DNA of 6,948 nucleotides, taken from NCBI GenBank assembly GCA_947456995.1, contig CANGVB010000191.1:1-6948 (forward strand), written 5' to 3'. Below are positions 1-6,476 of the stretch, in pieces. A model generated the notes under the pieces. The model had not been told where the DNA came from, searched no databases, and worked only from the letters and a program-made list of their open reading frames with translations. This DNA comes from Bryobacteraceae bacterium (GTDB lineage Bacteria; Acidobacteriota; Terriglobia; Bryobacterales; Bryobacteraceae). Positions within the stretch are counted from its first letter, which is position 1; each line of letters begins with the position of its first letter. Both the position numbers and the translations under genes were made by a program.

Positions 1-620
1 ATTTTGCGGTTCGCTTCCTTGGCGGCTTTGGAGTAAGCGCGGCTGCCGAAGAGGCCTTGCTCTTCGCCCGAGAAGGCGATGAAGATGATGGTTTTGGGCC
101 ACTGGTGCTGGCTCATGAGGCGGGCGAGTTCGAGGACGAGGGCGACGCCGCTTGCGTTATCGCTGACGCCGGGGGCGGGGATGGCTTCGGCGGTGGCGAC
201 CCAGTCTGTGGTGTCGCCAGAGCCTGGGACAGCGTCTTTTTTACGGATGACGTTGAGGGAATCGTAGTGGGCGCAGATGATGATTTCGTGGTCTTTTTGG
301 GTGGTGCCGGGGAGGGTGGCAACTACGTTGACGAGGTCGAGGTCTCGGACGATGCGGCCTTGTTTGGTGATCTTGTGGGTGTCGAATTGGACGTCGAGGC
401 GGGGGGAGAAGGATTTGAATTGATCGGCGATCCATTCGCGCGAGGCTTTGTTGCCGGATTCGAAGTTGGTGTTGCGGGAAGGGAATTCGCCGAGGCGCTT
501 CATGATGGCGGAGATGCGTTCTTCGGTGACGCCTTCGACGATGGTTTGGACCTGGGGGTGGATGGATTTGGGCGGGGCTTGGGCGGAGAGGGTGAGGGCG
601 AGGAAGAAGGCGAGGCGCAT
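1..620 (-). CDS. M28-family zinc peptidase, exported (C-terminal part beyond window edge)
   Basis: Reading the minus strand from the ATG at 620-618 gives 206 codons running off the left edge. Residues 1-15 (MRLAFFLALTLSAQA) form a short Sec signal peptide with an AQA cleavage site, so the enzyme should act outside the cytoplasm. Three M28 metallopeptidase motifs follow in the family order: AHYDS (zinc ligand H118, with D120), PGVSDNASG (bridging zinc ligand D154) and SGEEQG (general base E186, zinc ligand E187). The last Asp and His zinc ligands would lie outside the window. M28 enzymes are two-zinc aminopeptidases or carboxypeptidases; the substrate cannot be read from this part. No PA-domain insertion is seen before the catalytic domain. 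An in-frame stop at 632-630 fixes the start, and no clear Shine-Dalgarno precedes it. It lies 31 bp after the 207-residue gene, so it is probably the second gene of that transcript. Codons strongly favour C in third position. Confidence 0.93.
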   Translation of the reverse strand, partial: MRLAFFLALTLSAQAPPKSIHPQVQTIVEGVTEERISAIMKRLGEFPSRNTNFESGNKASREWIADQFKSFSPRLDVQFDTHKITKQGRIVRDLDLVNVVATLPGTTQKDHEIIICAHYDSLNVIRKKDAVPGSGDTTDWVATAEAIPAPGVSDNASGVALVLELARLMSQHQWPKTIIFIAFSGEEQGLFGSRAYSKAAKEANRK

Positions 621-651
621 TTTGATAGCTTAGCGGAAATCGCTAGAGCCG

Positions 652-1275
652 CTATTGGGCTTGCGGGCTTGTGGAATCCTTCAGCATTTGCAGGAATGCA
701 GTCTTGCCTTTTCTGGCTGCAGCCTTGAGTGGCTCGGGTGCTGATCTTGAAACGAAGACTTCGTTGTCGTTGGTGACAAATAAGCCTGCCCAAACTCCGC
801 TGACCCAAAAGTAAGGTAGCTTCGTGCCTTCAGGCTTCTTATCCTTTTCCTCTTTGAGGAATAAAATCACTTCTTGTTGTGGCTGAAAAGGCAGGAGTTC
901 TGCAGGTTTGTGCTCTGTACCTCGCCATAGGCCGCCAATCTGGGTCACCAAGACCTCATCGCTGGCCTTGGATTTGCCTTTGAATGTCTGGGTGACTCTG
1001 ACCAGGTGATCCGTCACTGGGGTGCTAGTTTCTTGTTCGGCCCCAAGAATCCTGGATGGAAGACTTCGGATGACAAGTCCAGAAATAACCAGATCTGAGC
1101 TAGTTATCAATTCAGGAATCGTCTCTGGAACGAACGCGGGAGACACGAAGATGAGAGCCTCTGTTGGGCGGAAGGAATCGCCTGTCTTGGCCCTGTTTTG
1201 ACTCAGAGCTGTGGAAGTCAGGATCGTGCATAGAGCGCAGCCTATTCGAAAGCCAAGATTTGTTTTTGACGCCAC
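652..1275 (-). CDS. Exported protein of unknown function, possible OB-fold/NTR-like domain
   Basis: This is a 207-residue protein. It starts with GTG at 1275-1273; an in-frame stop at 1284-1282 leaves no earlier start, and GGAG lies 11 nt upstream (1290-1287). Residues 1-25 look like a Sec signal peptide: a basic start, hydrophobic stretch 11-24, and likely cleavage at ALS/Q. The mature part has beta-rich segments: SDLVISGLVIRS (60-71), HLVRVTQTFKG (90-100), VLVTQIGG (108-115), QEVILFLK (134-141) and WAGLFVTNDNEVF (162-174). The order 'export-associated strand, V.V...KG, V...GG, EV.LFL, G.F.V..D..VF' resembles a family of small secreted bacterial beta-barrel (TIMP/NTR-like) domains, but this is pattern recall with no profile match, and the function is unknown. 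G+C is lower than in its neighbours: three 60-base blocks counted at 52, 40 and 45 %. It is divergent from the TonB receptor and 31 bp ahead of the M28 peptidase. Confidence 0.85.
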   Translation of the reverse strand: MASKTNLGFRIGCALCTILTSTALSQNRAKTGDSFRPTEALIFVSPAFVPETIPELITSSDLVISGLVIRSLPSRILGAEQETSTPVTDHLVRVTQTFKGKSKASDEVLVTQIGGLWRGTEHKPAELLPFQPQQEVILFLKEEKDKKPEGTKLPYFWVSGVWAGLFVTNDNEVFVSRSAPEPLKAAARKGKTAFLQMLKDSTSPQAQ

Positions 1276-1403
1276 TTGAACCTACACTCCAGTTGCCTGA
1301 TTCTGGCACATTTCAATGGCGGGCGACTCTGAGTGGGTATCGTCACATGATTTACATCCAGTGCCAATAGGATTGAAACCTTGAATGGCTACTCTCAGAA
1401 AAT
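1276..1403. promoter_or_regulatory. Divergent intergenic region, presumed back-to-back promoters
   Basis: These 128 bp separate the leftward GTG-started gene from the rightward receptor gene and must hold promoters for both unless they are transcribed from further away. I could not place a convincing -35/-10 pair on either strand. An imperfect direct repeat is visible: TTCAATGGC followed by ACTCTGAG (1312-1333), and TTGAATGGC followed by ACTCTCAG (1381-1398). The second copy ends just before the receptor start codon. A 7-bp inverted pair, TTTCAAT (1311-1317) and ATTGAAA (1372-1378), partly coincides with it. No terminator-like hairpin is seen, as expected between divergent genes. Confidence 0.4.
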
Positions 1404-4400
1404 ATGAAAAGTTTTATCGCTTTGATGGCCGTTTCGGCTGCGCTGTGGGCGCAGACCGATTCCGCTTCTTTGAGAGTGCTGGTGGAGGATCCTTCGCAGG
1501 CCGCTGTGGCTGGGGCTAAGGTGAATTTGTTGAACCGTTTGACCGGGTTGCGGGTTGCTTCTGAGACCTCGGGTGATGGCTACGCGGTGTTTAGCCCGAT
1601 TGTTCGCGGCAACTATGAAATTGAAGTGATCCAGTCTGGATTCAAGACCGTCAAGCTGACGGCAGTGCAGATCAATGTTGATGAGCGGCGGCTGGTTCGC
1701 GTCAAGCTGGATGTGTCCAGCGTTAGTGAGACGGTTGAGGTGACGGCGAATGTTGCTTCCATTCAGACCGAACAGGGTTCGCTGGGGCAGGTGATTAGCG
1801 GACGGACGGCGGTGGAGTTGCCTTTGGCGGGGCGGCGCTATACCGAGTTGGCTCTATTGAGCCCGGGTGTAGCAGCGAGTACGCTGAACCCGACGACGCG
1901 TGGCCCAGGTTGGTTTGTCGCCAATGGCAACTACCATACGCAGAATAACTTCCTGCTCGATGGTGTCGATAACAATCAGGGAACGCAGAACGCGCAGAGC
2001 TTGAGCGCACAGGTGGTGCAGCCGAATCCCGATGCGATCGCTGAGTTTAAGGTGCAGACGAATTCGTTCTCCGCTGAGTTTGGCCGAAGCGCTGGCGCGG
2101 TAATCAATGTGTCGATTAAGAGCGGCACCAATGAGACCCATGGCACTGGCTATTACTACAATCGCGATTCCGCGCTGGCAGCTCGCGGCTGGACGAACAA
2201 CTTGCAGAATGTGCCGAAAAATAACCTGAAGTGGCAGCAGTATGGTGGCACGGTGGGTGGCCCGATTCAGAAGAACAAGCTGTTTTACTTTGGCGCTTAT
2301 GAAGGCTTTGCCCAGCGCTTTGCCGATACCTTCTTAACGACGGTACCAACGATTGGACAGCGTGCGGGGCAGTTTGGTGCGCTCAATATCATTGACCCTT
2401 CCACGCGCACGGCATACCCGGATAACATCATACCGGCTTCGCAGATCGATGCCCTGGCCAAGAAGGTGATCGATCTCTATCCGCAGCCAAACACGCCGGG
2501 TGCGTTTCAGAACGGCCGGCCGACGCAGAATTACAGCTTGCAGCGCGATGGCAAGGAAGACACTCACAAGTTTGATACCCGTGCCGATTACAACCTGAAC
2601 GACGAGAATCAGATTATGGGGCGATTTAGCTACATCCGGCAGAAGTTCCTGCGGGACGCAATTTTCCCGGGCCTGGCCGATGGCGTAGGTAATCAGGGTG
2701 CGCAGTTTAACGAGAATCGCAGCCTTGCAGTGGCGTGGACGAGCACGATCTCCCCGCGTATCGTAAACACGCTTCGGTATGGCAACAACGATACCTTCGC
2801 CGAGTTTGCGCACGCAACGGTAAACGAACAGAAGGCGGATGCGTTTGGCTTCCGTGGTTTCCCTGCCGATATGTTGCAGGTGGGTGGCTTGCCGCTGATC
2901 AACCCAACCAACTACAACCAGTTGGGAACTCGCAACTTTCGCCCGCAGTTTCAGACTCCCAAGCTTCACCAGGTTGTCGATACGATTTCAATGACAGCGG
3001 GACGGCATTTTGTGCGCGGTGGTTTTGAGTTGCGCATGAAGGACAACAGCTTTGTCGACGTGACGCGACGCTCGCCTGCTTATAACTTCCAGGGCCGTTA
3101 TACCAACGACGCGATGAGCGACTTGTTGCTGGGCTTCCCGGAGAGCGTGCAGTTGAATACAGTGCCTGAAGTGAAGCAGTTGCAGCAGGCTTATAGCTTC
3201 TTTCTGCAGGATGACTGGAAGCTGAGCCCGACGCTGACGCTCAACCTGGGGCTGCGCTATGAGTACACCACTCCGTTTTATGGCAGCGGCGCCAACAAGA
3301 ACATCAACTTCAACCCGGCGACTGGTGGCCTGGTGCTTGCCTCCGACAAGGACAAGTATCTAACCACGCCAGACCGCAACAACTTTGGCCCGCGTCTTGG
3401 TTTCGCCTGGCAGGCGATGCCGGAGCGTTTGGTGGTGCGTGGCGGCTACGGGATCTTCTACAACACGGAAGACATTTACGGATCGGAAGCGAATCTGCCT
3501 TTGAATCCGCCGCAGCTGATTCAGCCAACGCTTCTTCGTGTTGGGACTGGGCCTGCACCGGTACGCTTGAGCGATCCGCTGCCTGCCGGTGTACTTTCGA
3601 ACTTCGACAGCCGCACGATCGGGCTTCGCACTCGTGAAGAGAATCAGCGCTCGGGCCGGATTCAGCAGTTCAACCTGGCTGTGCAGTATCGCGTGAGCAA
3701 GGCGAGTACGTTTGAAGTTGCTTATGCCGGCAATCGCGGTACGAATCTGTTTGGGCTTTATGAGCGCAACCAGACGGCCTTTGGTGTTGATGGATCGGTT
3801 GCTGCGAACCGCCCCTTCCCGCAGTGGCAGGGCATCCAGACCGGTGCCAGCCGCGCCAAGAGCTGGTACAACTCATTGCAGACGAAGTTTGAACGCAACT
3901 TCGACAAGGGGCTTTTTGTGCTGGCCAGCTTTACCTGGGCGAGCGCGATTGATCAGGCAGGCACGTGGGATGCAGGTGCGTCGCCGCAGCTTCTGGATCG
4001 CTTTGACCAGGAGAATGGCCGCATGACACAGACCCCGATCTTGCAGTACACGACGGCTGTGACCTATGAGCTGCCCTTTGGCAAGAGCTGGAGCGGGCCG
4101 GCGAAGTGGGTGCTGGCGGGCTGGAAGAGTGCCTTCATTGTGAACTGGCGCACTGGTTTGCCGATCAATGTCACGCTGAACGGCAATGGTATCGACCCGG
4201 CCACTGGGCGGGCTTATACCTTCCTGAATCGCAACGGCGGTGGGTTGCGAGCGAATCGCGTGGGCGAGGCCAATACTGGTATCGACCCGAAGACCGATCG
4301 CTTGCGCTTCTTGAACCCTGCAGCTTACGCAGTGCAGACATTGAACACGCCGGGTAATGCGGCTCGCAATACAGCGTACGGCCCGCGTTTCTTCAATACA

Positions 4401-4592
4401 GACTTCAACCTGTCGAAGGGTTTCGCGATCACGGACCGCCAGTCGGTGGACATCCGTTGGGAAGCGTTTAACTTCTTCAACACCGTGAACTTCAATAACC
4501 CCTCGACGGGTATCGGCGGCACGAACTTTGGCTGGATCACTTCAGCCCGTGACCCGCGCATCATGCAGATGGCGGTGCGTTACAGGTTTTAG
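1404..4592 (+). CDS. Oar-like TonB-dependent outer-membrane receptor with carboxypeptidase-regulatory-like domain
   Basis: This 1062-residue protein has the length and architecture of the acidobacterial Oar-like receptor family. Residues 1-16 are a Sec signal peptide (ends ALWA/Q). Residues about 21-105 form a carboxypeptidase-regulatory-like (Ig-type) domain, with DGYAVFSPIVRGNYEIEV typical of it. VSETVEVTA (107-115) is the usual link into the plug, but no classical TonB box is evident. The plug, about 120-245, contains ELPLAGRRYTELALLSPGV, NNFLLDGVDNN (181-191) and AEFKVQTNSFSAEFGRSAG (213-231). The remainder is the beta-barrel, with repeated aromatic strands and a C-terminal VRYRF ending in Phe, as outer-membrane barrels require. 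Such receptors use TonB energy to move large substrates across the outer membrane; the substrate here is unknown. No SusD-type lipoprotein partner is present. The ATG at 1404 is the only start after the in-frame stop at 1374-1376; Shine-Dalgarno is weak. The TIGR03067 gene follows after 21 bp with no terminator between them. Confidence 0.95.
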   Translation: MKSFIALMAVSAALWAQTDSASLRVLVEDPSQAAVAGAKVNLLNRLTGLRVASETSGDGYAVFSPIVRGNYEIEVIQSGFKTVKLTAVQINVDERRLVRVKLDVSSVSETVEVTANVASIQTEQGSLGQVISGRTAVELPLAGRRYTELALLSPGVAASTLNPTTRGPGWFVANGNYHTQNNFLLDGVDNNQGTQNAQSLSAQVVQPNPDAIAEFKVQTNSFSAEFGRSAGAVINVSIKSGTNETHGTGYYYNRDSALAARGWTNNLQNVPKNNLKWQQYGGTVGGPIQKNKLFYFGAYEGFAQRFADTFLTTVPTIGQRAGQFGALNIIDPSTRTAYPDNIIPASQIDALAKKVIDLYPQPNTPGAFQNGRPTQNYSLQRDGKEDTHKFDTRADYNLNDENQIMGRFSYIRQKFLRDAIFPGLADGVGNQGAQFNENRSLAVAWTSTISPRIVNTLRYGNNDTFAEFAHATVNEQKADAFGFRGFPADMLQVGGLPLINPTNYNQLGTRNFRPQFQTPKLHQVVDTISMTAGRHFVRGGFELRMKDNSFVDVTRRSPAYNFQGRYTNDAMSDLLLGFPESVQLNTVPEVKQLQQAYSFFLQDDWKLSPTLTLNLGLRYEYTTPFYGSGANKNINFNPATGGLVLASDKDKYLTTPDRNNFGPRLGFAWQAMPERLVVRGGYGIFYNTEDIYGSEANLPLNPPQLIQPTLLRVGTGPAPVRLSDPLPAGVLSNFDSRTIGLRTREENQRSGRIQQFNLAVQYRVSKASTFEVAYAGNRGTNLFGLYERNQTAFGVDGSVAANRPFPQWQGIQTGASRAKSWYNSLQTKFERNFDKGLFVLASFTWASAIDQAGTWDAGASPQLLDRFDQENGRMTQTPILQYTTAVTYELPFGKSWSGPAKWVLAGWKSAFIVNWRTGLPINVTLNGNGIDPATGRAYTFLNRNGGGLRANRVGEANTGIDPKTDRLRFLNPAAYAVQTLNTPGNAARNTAYGPRFFNTDFNLSKGFAITDRQSVDIRWEAFNFFNTVNFNNPSTGIGGTNFGWITSARDPRIMQMAVRYRF

Positions 4593-4613
4593 GCAGTTAA
4601 AATGTAGGTCCGT

Positions 4614-5003
4614 ATGAAGACGGATCTGGATCGACTGCAGGGAAGCTGGCGCGTGAAGACGCTGATTGTGGATGGTGCTGCCTTAAGTGCCGGCATGATT
4701 GGTGCGGCTCGCGTTGTGATTGAAGGCGATCATTTTCAATCGCTGGGGATGGGCGCGGCCTTTGAAGGATTGATGCGGGTGGATGTGAGCCGGAAGCCGA
4801 AGAGCTTCTCGATCAAATTCACTCGCGGGCCTGAGAAGGGGAATGTGAATCACGGGATTTATGAGCTGCGTGGGGATCGTTGGAAACTTTGTATTGCTAC
4901 AAAAGGAGGCCCGGCCCCTCACGATTTTGTGAGTGAGCCGGGCTCTGGTTTTGCAATCGAGATTTTAGAGCGAGACGTCAACCCAGCCGCGCCGCTCGCT
5001 TGA
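4614..5003 (+). CDS. TIGR03067-family small protein
   Basis: This 129-residue protein has no signal peptide and is probably cytoplasmic. It carries the hallmark pattern of TIGR03067 proteins, common in Planctomycetes and present in Acidobacteria: DLDRLQGSW (4-12), RVVIEGDHF (33-41), KPKSFSIKF (61-69), GIYELRGDRWKLC (81-93) and a closing EILER (116-120). The family's function is unknown; the fold is probably a small lipocalin-like barrel. Where I recall an R-P before the late Phe in the family, this protein has APHDF (101-105). The normal domain ends at about residue 120; the last nine residues (DVNPAAPLA) are encoded where the gene overlaps the convergent oxidoreductase by 39 bp. AGG at 4606-4608, 5 nt before the ATG, is a plausible ribosome site. 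Being 21 bp downstream of the receptor, it is probably co-transcribed with it. A strong hairpin lies in its 3' coding part. Confidence 0.88.
   Translation: MKTDLDRLQGSWRVKTLIVDGAALSAGMIGAARVVIEGDHFQSLGMGAAFEGLMRVDVSRKPKSFSIKFTRGPEKGNVNHGIYELRGDRWKLCIATKGGPAPHDFVSEPGSGFAIEILERDVNPAAPLA
4901..4952. terminator. Possible bidirectional rho-independent terminator inside the TIGR03067 coding sequence
   Basis: GCCCGGC (4909-4915) pairs perfectly with GCCGGGC (4937-4943), and CTCAC (4918-4922) pairs with GTGAG (4929-4933). A small internal bulge separates the two helices and the loop has 6 nt. AAAA (4901-4904) precedes the stem and GTTTT (4948-4952) follows it, so either strand gives a GC-rich stem followed by a T run. 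On the minus strand the stem begins 21 nt after the oxidoreductase stop codon, the expected place for its terminator. On the plus strand it lies inside codons 99-110, before the stop, where translating ribosomes would normally suppress it. The T tracts are short and interrupted, so strength is uncertain. Confidence 0.55.
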
Positions 5004-6113
5004 GGCGGCTACTGCTTCGAGCAGGAGCATGCCACGGAGGCCGTCGGCGAAGGTTGGGTAGTCAATGGCTGCCTTGGGGTCTGCGACGCGACGGTAGAAG
5101 CGCTTGAAGAGGTTCTTGTGGCTGTCGTCATAGCCTTCACTATGGCCGCCGGGGAGTTCGGCGTAAGCGGCTGCGGCAGGGTAGAAAAGGCTGCCGTCTT
5201 TGACGATGACCTGGTTGGGGGAGTTGCGGTGGCCGATCCAGAGTTCGTCGGGCTTTTCCTGGTTCCAGGCGACGCCTGACTTGGTGCCGTAGATTTCGAT
5301 GCGGAAGCTGTTCTTGTTGCCGGCCGAGATCTGGCTGACGGTGAAGCAGCCGCGGGCGCGGTCTCCGAGGTGGAGCAGGACAGCGCCGAAGTCGTCGGTG
5401 TCGATCGGGATGTTCTGGTAGTCGTCGGGGCTGAGGGTTTTGCCGGAGAAGGTCTGGACGCTGCCCTTGGGCTTTTTGCGGGTCTTGTGGAAAGTGGTGA
5501 GCTCGCCGCAGACGCTGGTGATGGGGAGGGCGGTGAGGTGCTGGATCATGTCCATCCAGTGGGAGCCGATGTCGCCCATGGCGCGGAGTTTGCCGTTGTG
5601 TTCGGCTTCGATGCGCCAGTTGTAGTCTGTGTCGTAGAGGAGCCAGTCTTGCGAGTAGGTGCCCTGGACGGCGAGGATCTCGCCGAGGTCGCCGGCTGCA
5701 ACCATCTGGCGGATCTGCTGGACGGCCGGATAGTAGCGGAGGTTGTGGTTGGTGGCGTGAGCGACGCCTTTGGCTTCAGCGAGGGTGAGTAGGTCTTGGG
5801 CCTCGGCGCTGGTCATGGTGAGGGGCTTCTCGCAGAGGACGTGTTTGCCGTTCTCGATGGCGATTTTGGCCATGGGGTGATGCAGCGCGTTGGGGGTGCA
5901 GATGTGGACTGCGTCGATGTTGGGGTCCTTGAGGAGGGATTCCCAATCACCGGTGGACTTTTCGATGAAAAGCTGGTCTGCGAAGGCTTTTGCCTTGGAA
6001 TCTGAGGAGCCGGCGACAGCGGTAACTTCTACGTTGCCGAGGCGGCGGATCGCTTCTGTATGCACGATGCCCATAAAGCCCGTGCCGAGCATGGCGGTTC
6101 TAATTTTTTGCAT
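4965..6113 (-). CDS. Gfo/Idh/MocA-family NAD(P)-dependent oxidoreductase
   Basis: This 382-residue cytoplasmic protein has the usual family length. The N-terminal Rossmann domain starts at once with TAMLGTGFMG (6-15; dinucleotide-binding GTGFMG at 10-15). It continues with DAVHICTPNALHHP (67-80) and GKHVLCEKP (89-97), where K96 is the conserved lysine of the EKP motif. GDIGSHWMDM (180-189) supplies the D181 and H185 positions used in catalysis in this family. The C-terminal part has GGHSEGYDDSHKNLF (322-336) and YPTFADGLR (352-360), both typical of sugar or polyol dehydrogenase relatives. Members oxidise or reduce sugars, inositols or derivatives with NAD(P); the exact substrate cannot be told from sequence. 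The ATG at 6113-6111 has AAGGT (6125-6121) 7 nt upstream, a good ribosome site. It is divergent from the 94-residue membrane protein and convergent with, and overlapping, the TIGR03067 gene. Confidence 0.95.
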   Translation of the reverse strand: MQKIRTAMLGTGFMGIVHTEAIRRLGNVEVTAVAGSSDSKAKAFADQLFIEKSTGDWESLLKDPNIDAVHICTPNALHHPMAKIAIENGKHVLCEKPLTMTSAEAQDLLTLAEAKGVAHATNHNLRYYPAVQQIRQMVAAGDLGEILAVQGTYSQDWLLYDTDYNWRIEAEHNGKLRAMGDIGSHWMDMIQHLTALPITSVCGELTTFHKTRKKPKGSVQTFSGKTLSPDDYQNIPIDTDDFGAVLLHLGDRARGCFTVSQISAGNKNSFRIEIYGTKSGVAWNQEKPDELWIGHRNSPNQVIVKDGSLFYPAAAAYAELPGGHSEGYDDSHKNLFKRFYRRVADPKAAIDYPTFADGLRGMLLLEAVAASSERRGWVDVSL

Positions 6114-6191
6114 GGATTTGACCTTAACAATCTATCGTATCGCCACCTTAGTGGTCGATACATGAATTGGTAGAATGGGGACTGAAAATTC
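6114..6191. promoter_or_regulatory. Divergent intergenic region with operator-like dyad
   Basis: This 78-bp gap lies between the oxidoreductase start and the 94-residue gene start. GTATCGCCAC (6137-6146) is complementary to GTGG (6151-6154) plus CGATAC (6156-6161), with one bulged T at 6155 and a CTTA centre. That gives ten matched base pairs in a compact dyad. It sits just upstream of the putative rightward -10 and about 10 nt upstream of the oxidoreductase ribosome site, where a bound repressor could affect both genes. Which regulator would bind is unknown, and no regulator gene is in the window. Confidence 0.45.
6168..6176 (+). promoter_or_regulatory. Putative extended -10 promoter for the 94-residue gene
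   Basis: TGGTAGAAT matches the extended -10 pattern TGnTATAAT with one mismatch in the hexamer (TAGAAT). The -35 position (about 6148-6153, TTAGTG) is poor, which is tolerated with an extended -10. Transcription would start near 6183, leaving only about 9 nt before the ATG at 6192, so the message might be nearly leaderless. The -35 position overlaps the dyad at 6137-6161. Confidence 0.35.
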
Positions 6192-6476
6192 ATGATTGTC
6201 CGGATCAAGTTGCGCGTTGGGCCGAAGGTTGCGACGAACCGGAATATGGACGCGAAGGTGGCGCTGGCGGTGGCGAGCTTGCTGACGCCTGGGGCGATGC
6301 TTTGTTTTGTGCTGGCGCTTTGGAGATTGCTGGCGGATCTGAATATCACGACTACGTTTATTTTTGAGAACGGGTTGTTGAGCCACTGGCAGGTGTGGAT
6401 GGCGCTGGGGGTGGGGGGGCAGATGGCTAGTGTTTATCTGGACCGGTATGGGCGGCGGGGGGAAGAGCAGGCTTAG
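6192..6476 (+). CDS. Small two-helix membrane protein of unknown function
   Basis: This 94-residue protein is not recognised as any named family. A basic N-terminus (MIVRIKLRVGPK) is followed by a first hydrophobic helix at about 23-46 (AVASLLTPGAMLCFVLALW), a short polar loop NITTTFIFENG (51-61), a second helix at about 62-83 (WQVWMALGVGGQMASVYL) and a basic tail DRYGRRGEE. By the positive-inside rule both ends should be cytoplasmic, with the loop outside: a helical hairpin in the inner membrane. The ATG at 6192 is the first start after an in-frame TGA at 6183-6185. GGGG ending at 6180 lies 11 nt upstream and is a weak ribosome site. Codon use (GCG, CTG, GGG, GTG in runs) matches what plus-strand genes of this genome would be expected to use, supporting real coding. 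Its TAG overlaps the stop of the convergent right-hand gene. Confidence 0.72.
   Translation: MIVRIKLRVGPKVATNRNMDAKVALAVASLLTPGAMLCFVLALWRLLADLNITTTFIFENGLLSHWQVWMALGVGGQMASVYLDRYGRRGEEQA

Noticed and set aside
57..728. Long plus-strand open frame opposite the M28 peptidase
   Set aside because: It encodes a low-complexity Asp/Gly/Glu-rich product created by C-ending codons of the real gene on the other strand, which has clear M28 motifs.
1352..1366. TGGCAC on the minus strand resembling a sigma-54 -24 element
   Set aside because: The required -12 GC element at the correct spacing is missing.
2334..2969. 211-codon minus-strand open frame inside the receptor gene
   Set aside because: It has no recognisable motifs and lies fully within the well-supported receptor reading frame.
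4602..4607. ATG immediately followed by TAG just ahead of the TIGR03067 gene
   Set aside because: A start-stop element could in principle stall ribosomes, but six bases are too easily met by chance and there is no ribosome site before it.
1404..5003. SusC/SusD-type glycan uptake locus
   Set aside because: The receptor is of the Oar-like type with a carboxypeptidase-regulatory-like domain, and no SusD-like lipoprotein or glycoside hydrolase is present in the window.
5370..5792. 140-codon plus-strand open frame opposite the oxidoreductase
   Set aside because: It is a Val/Gly/Asp-rich antisense shadow of a gene with full Gfo/Idh/MocA motifs.
6167..6367. Alternative plus-strand frame overlapping the 94-residue gene
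   Set aside because: Its product is acidic and low-complexity with no membrane segment or motif; the frame starting at 6192 has coherent helices and native codon use.
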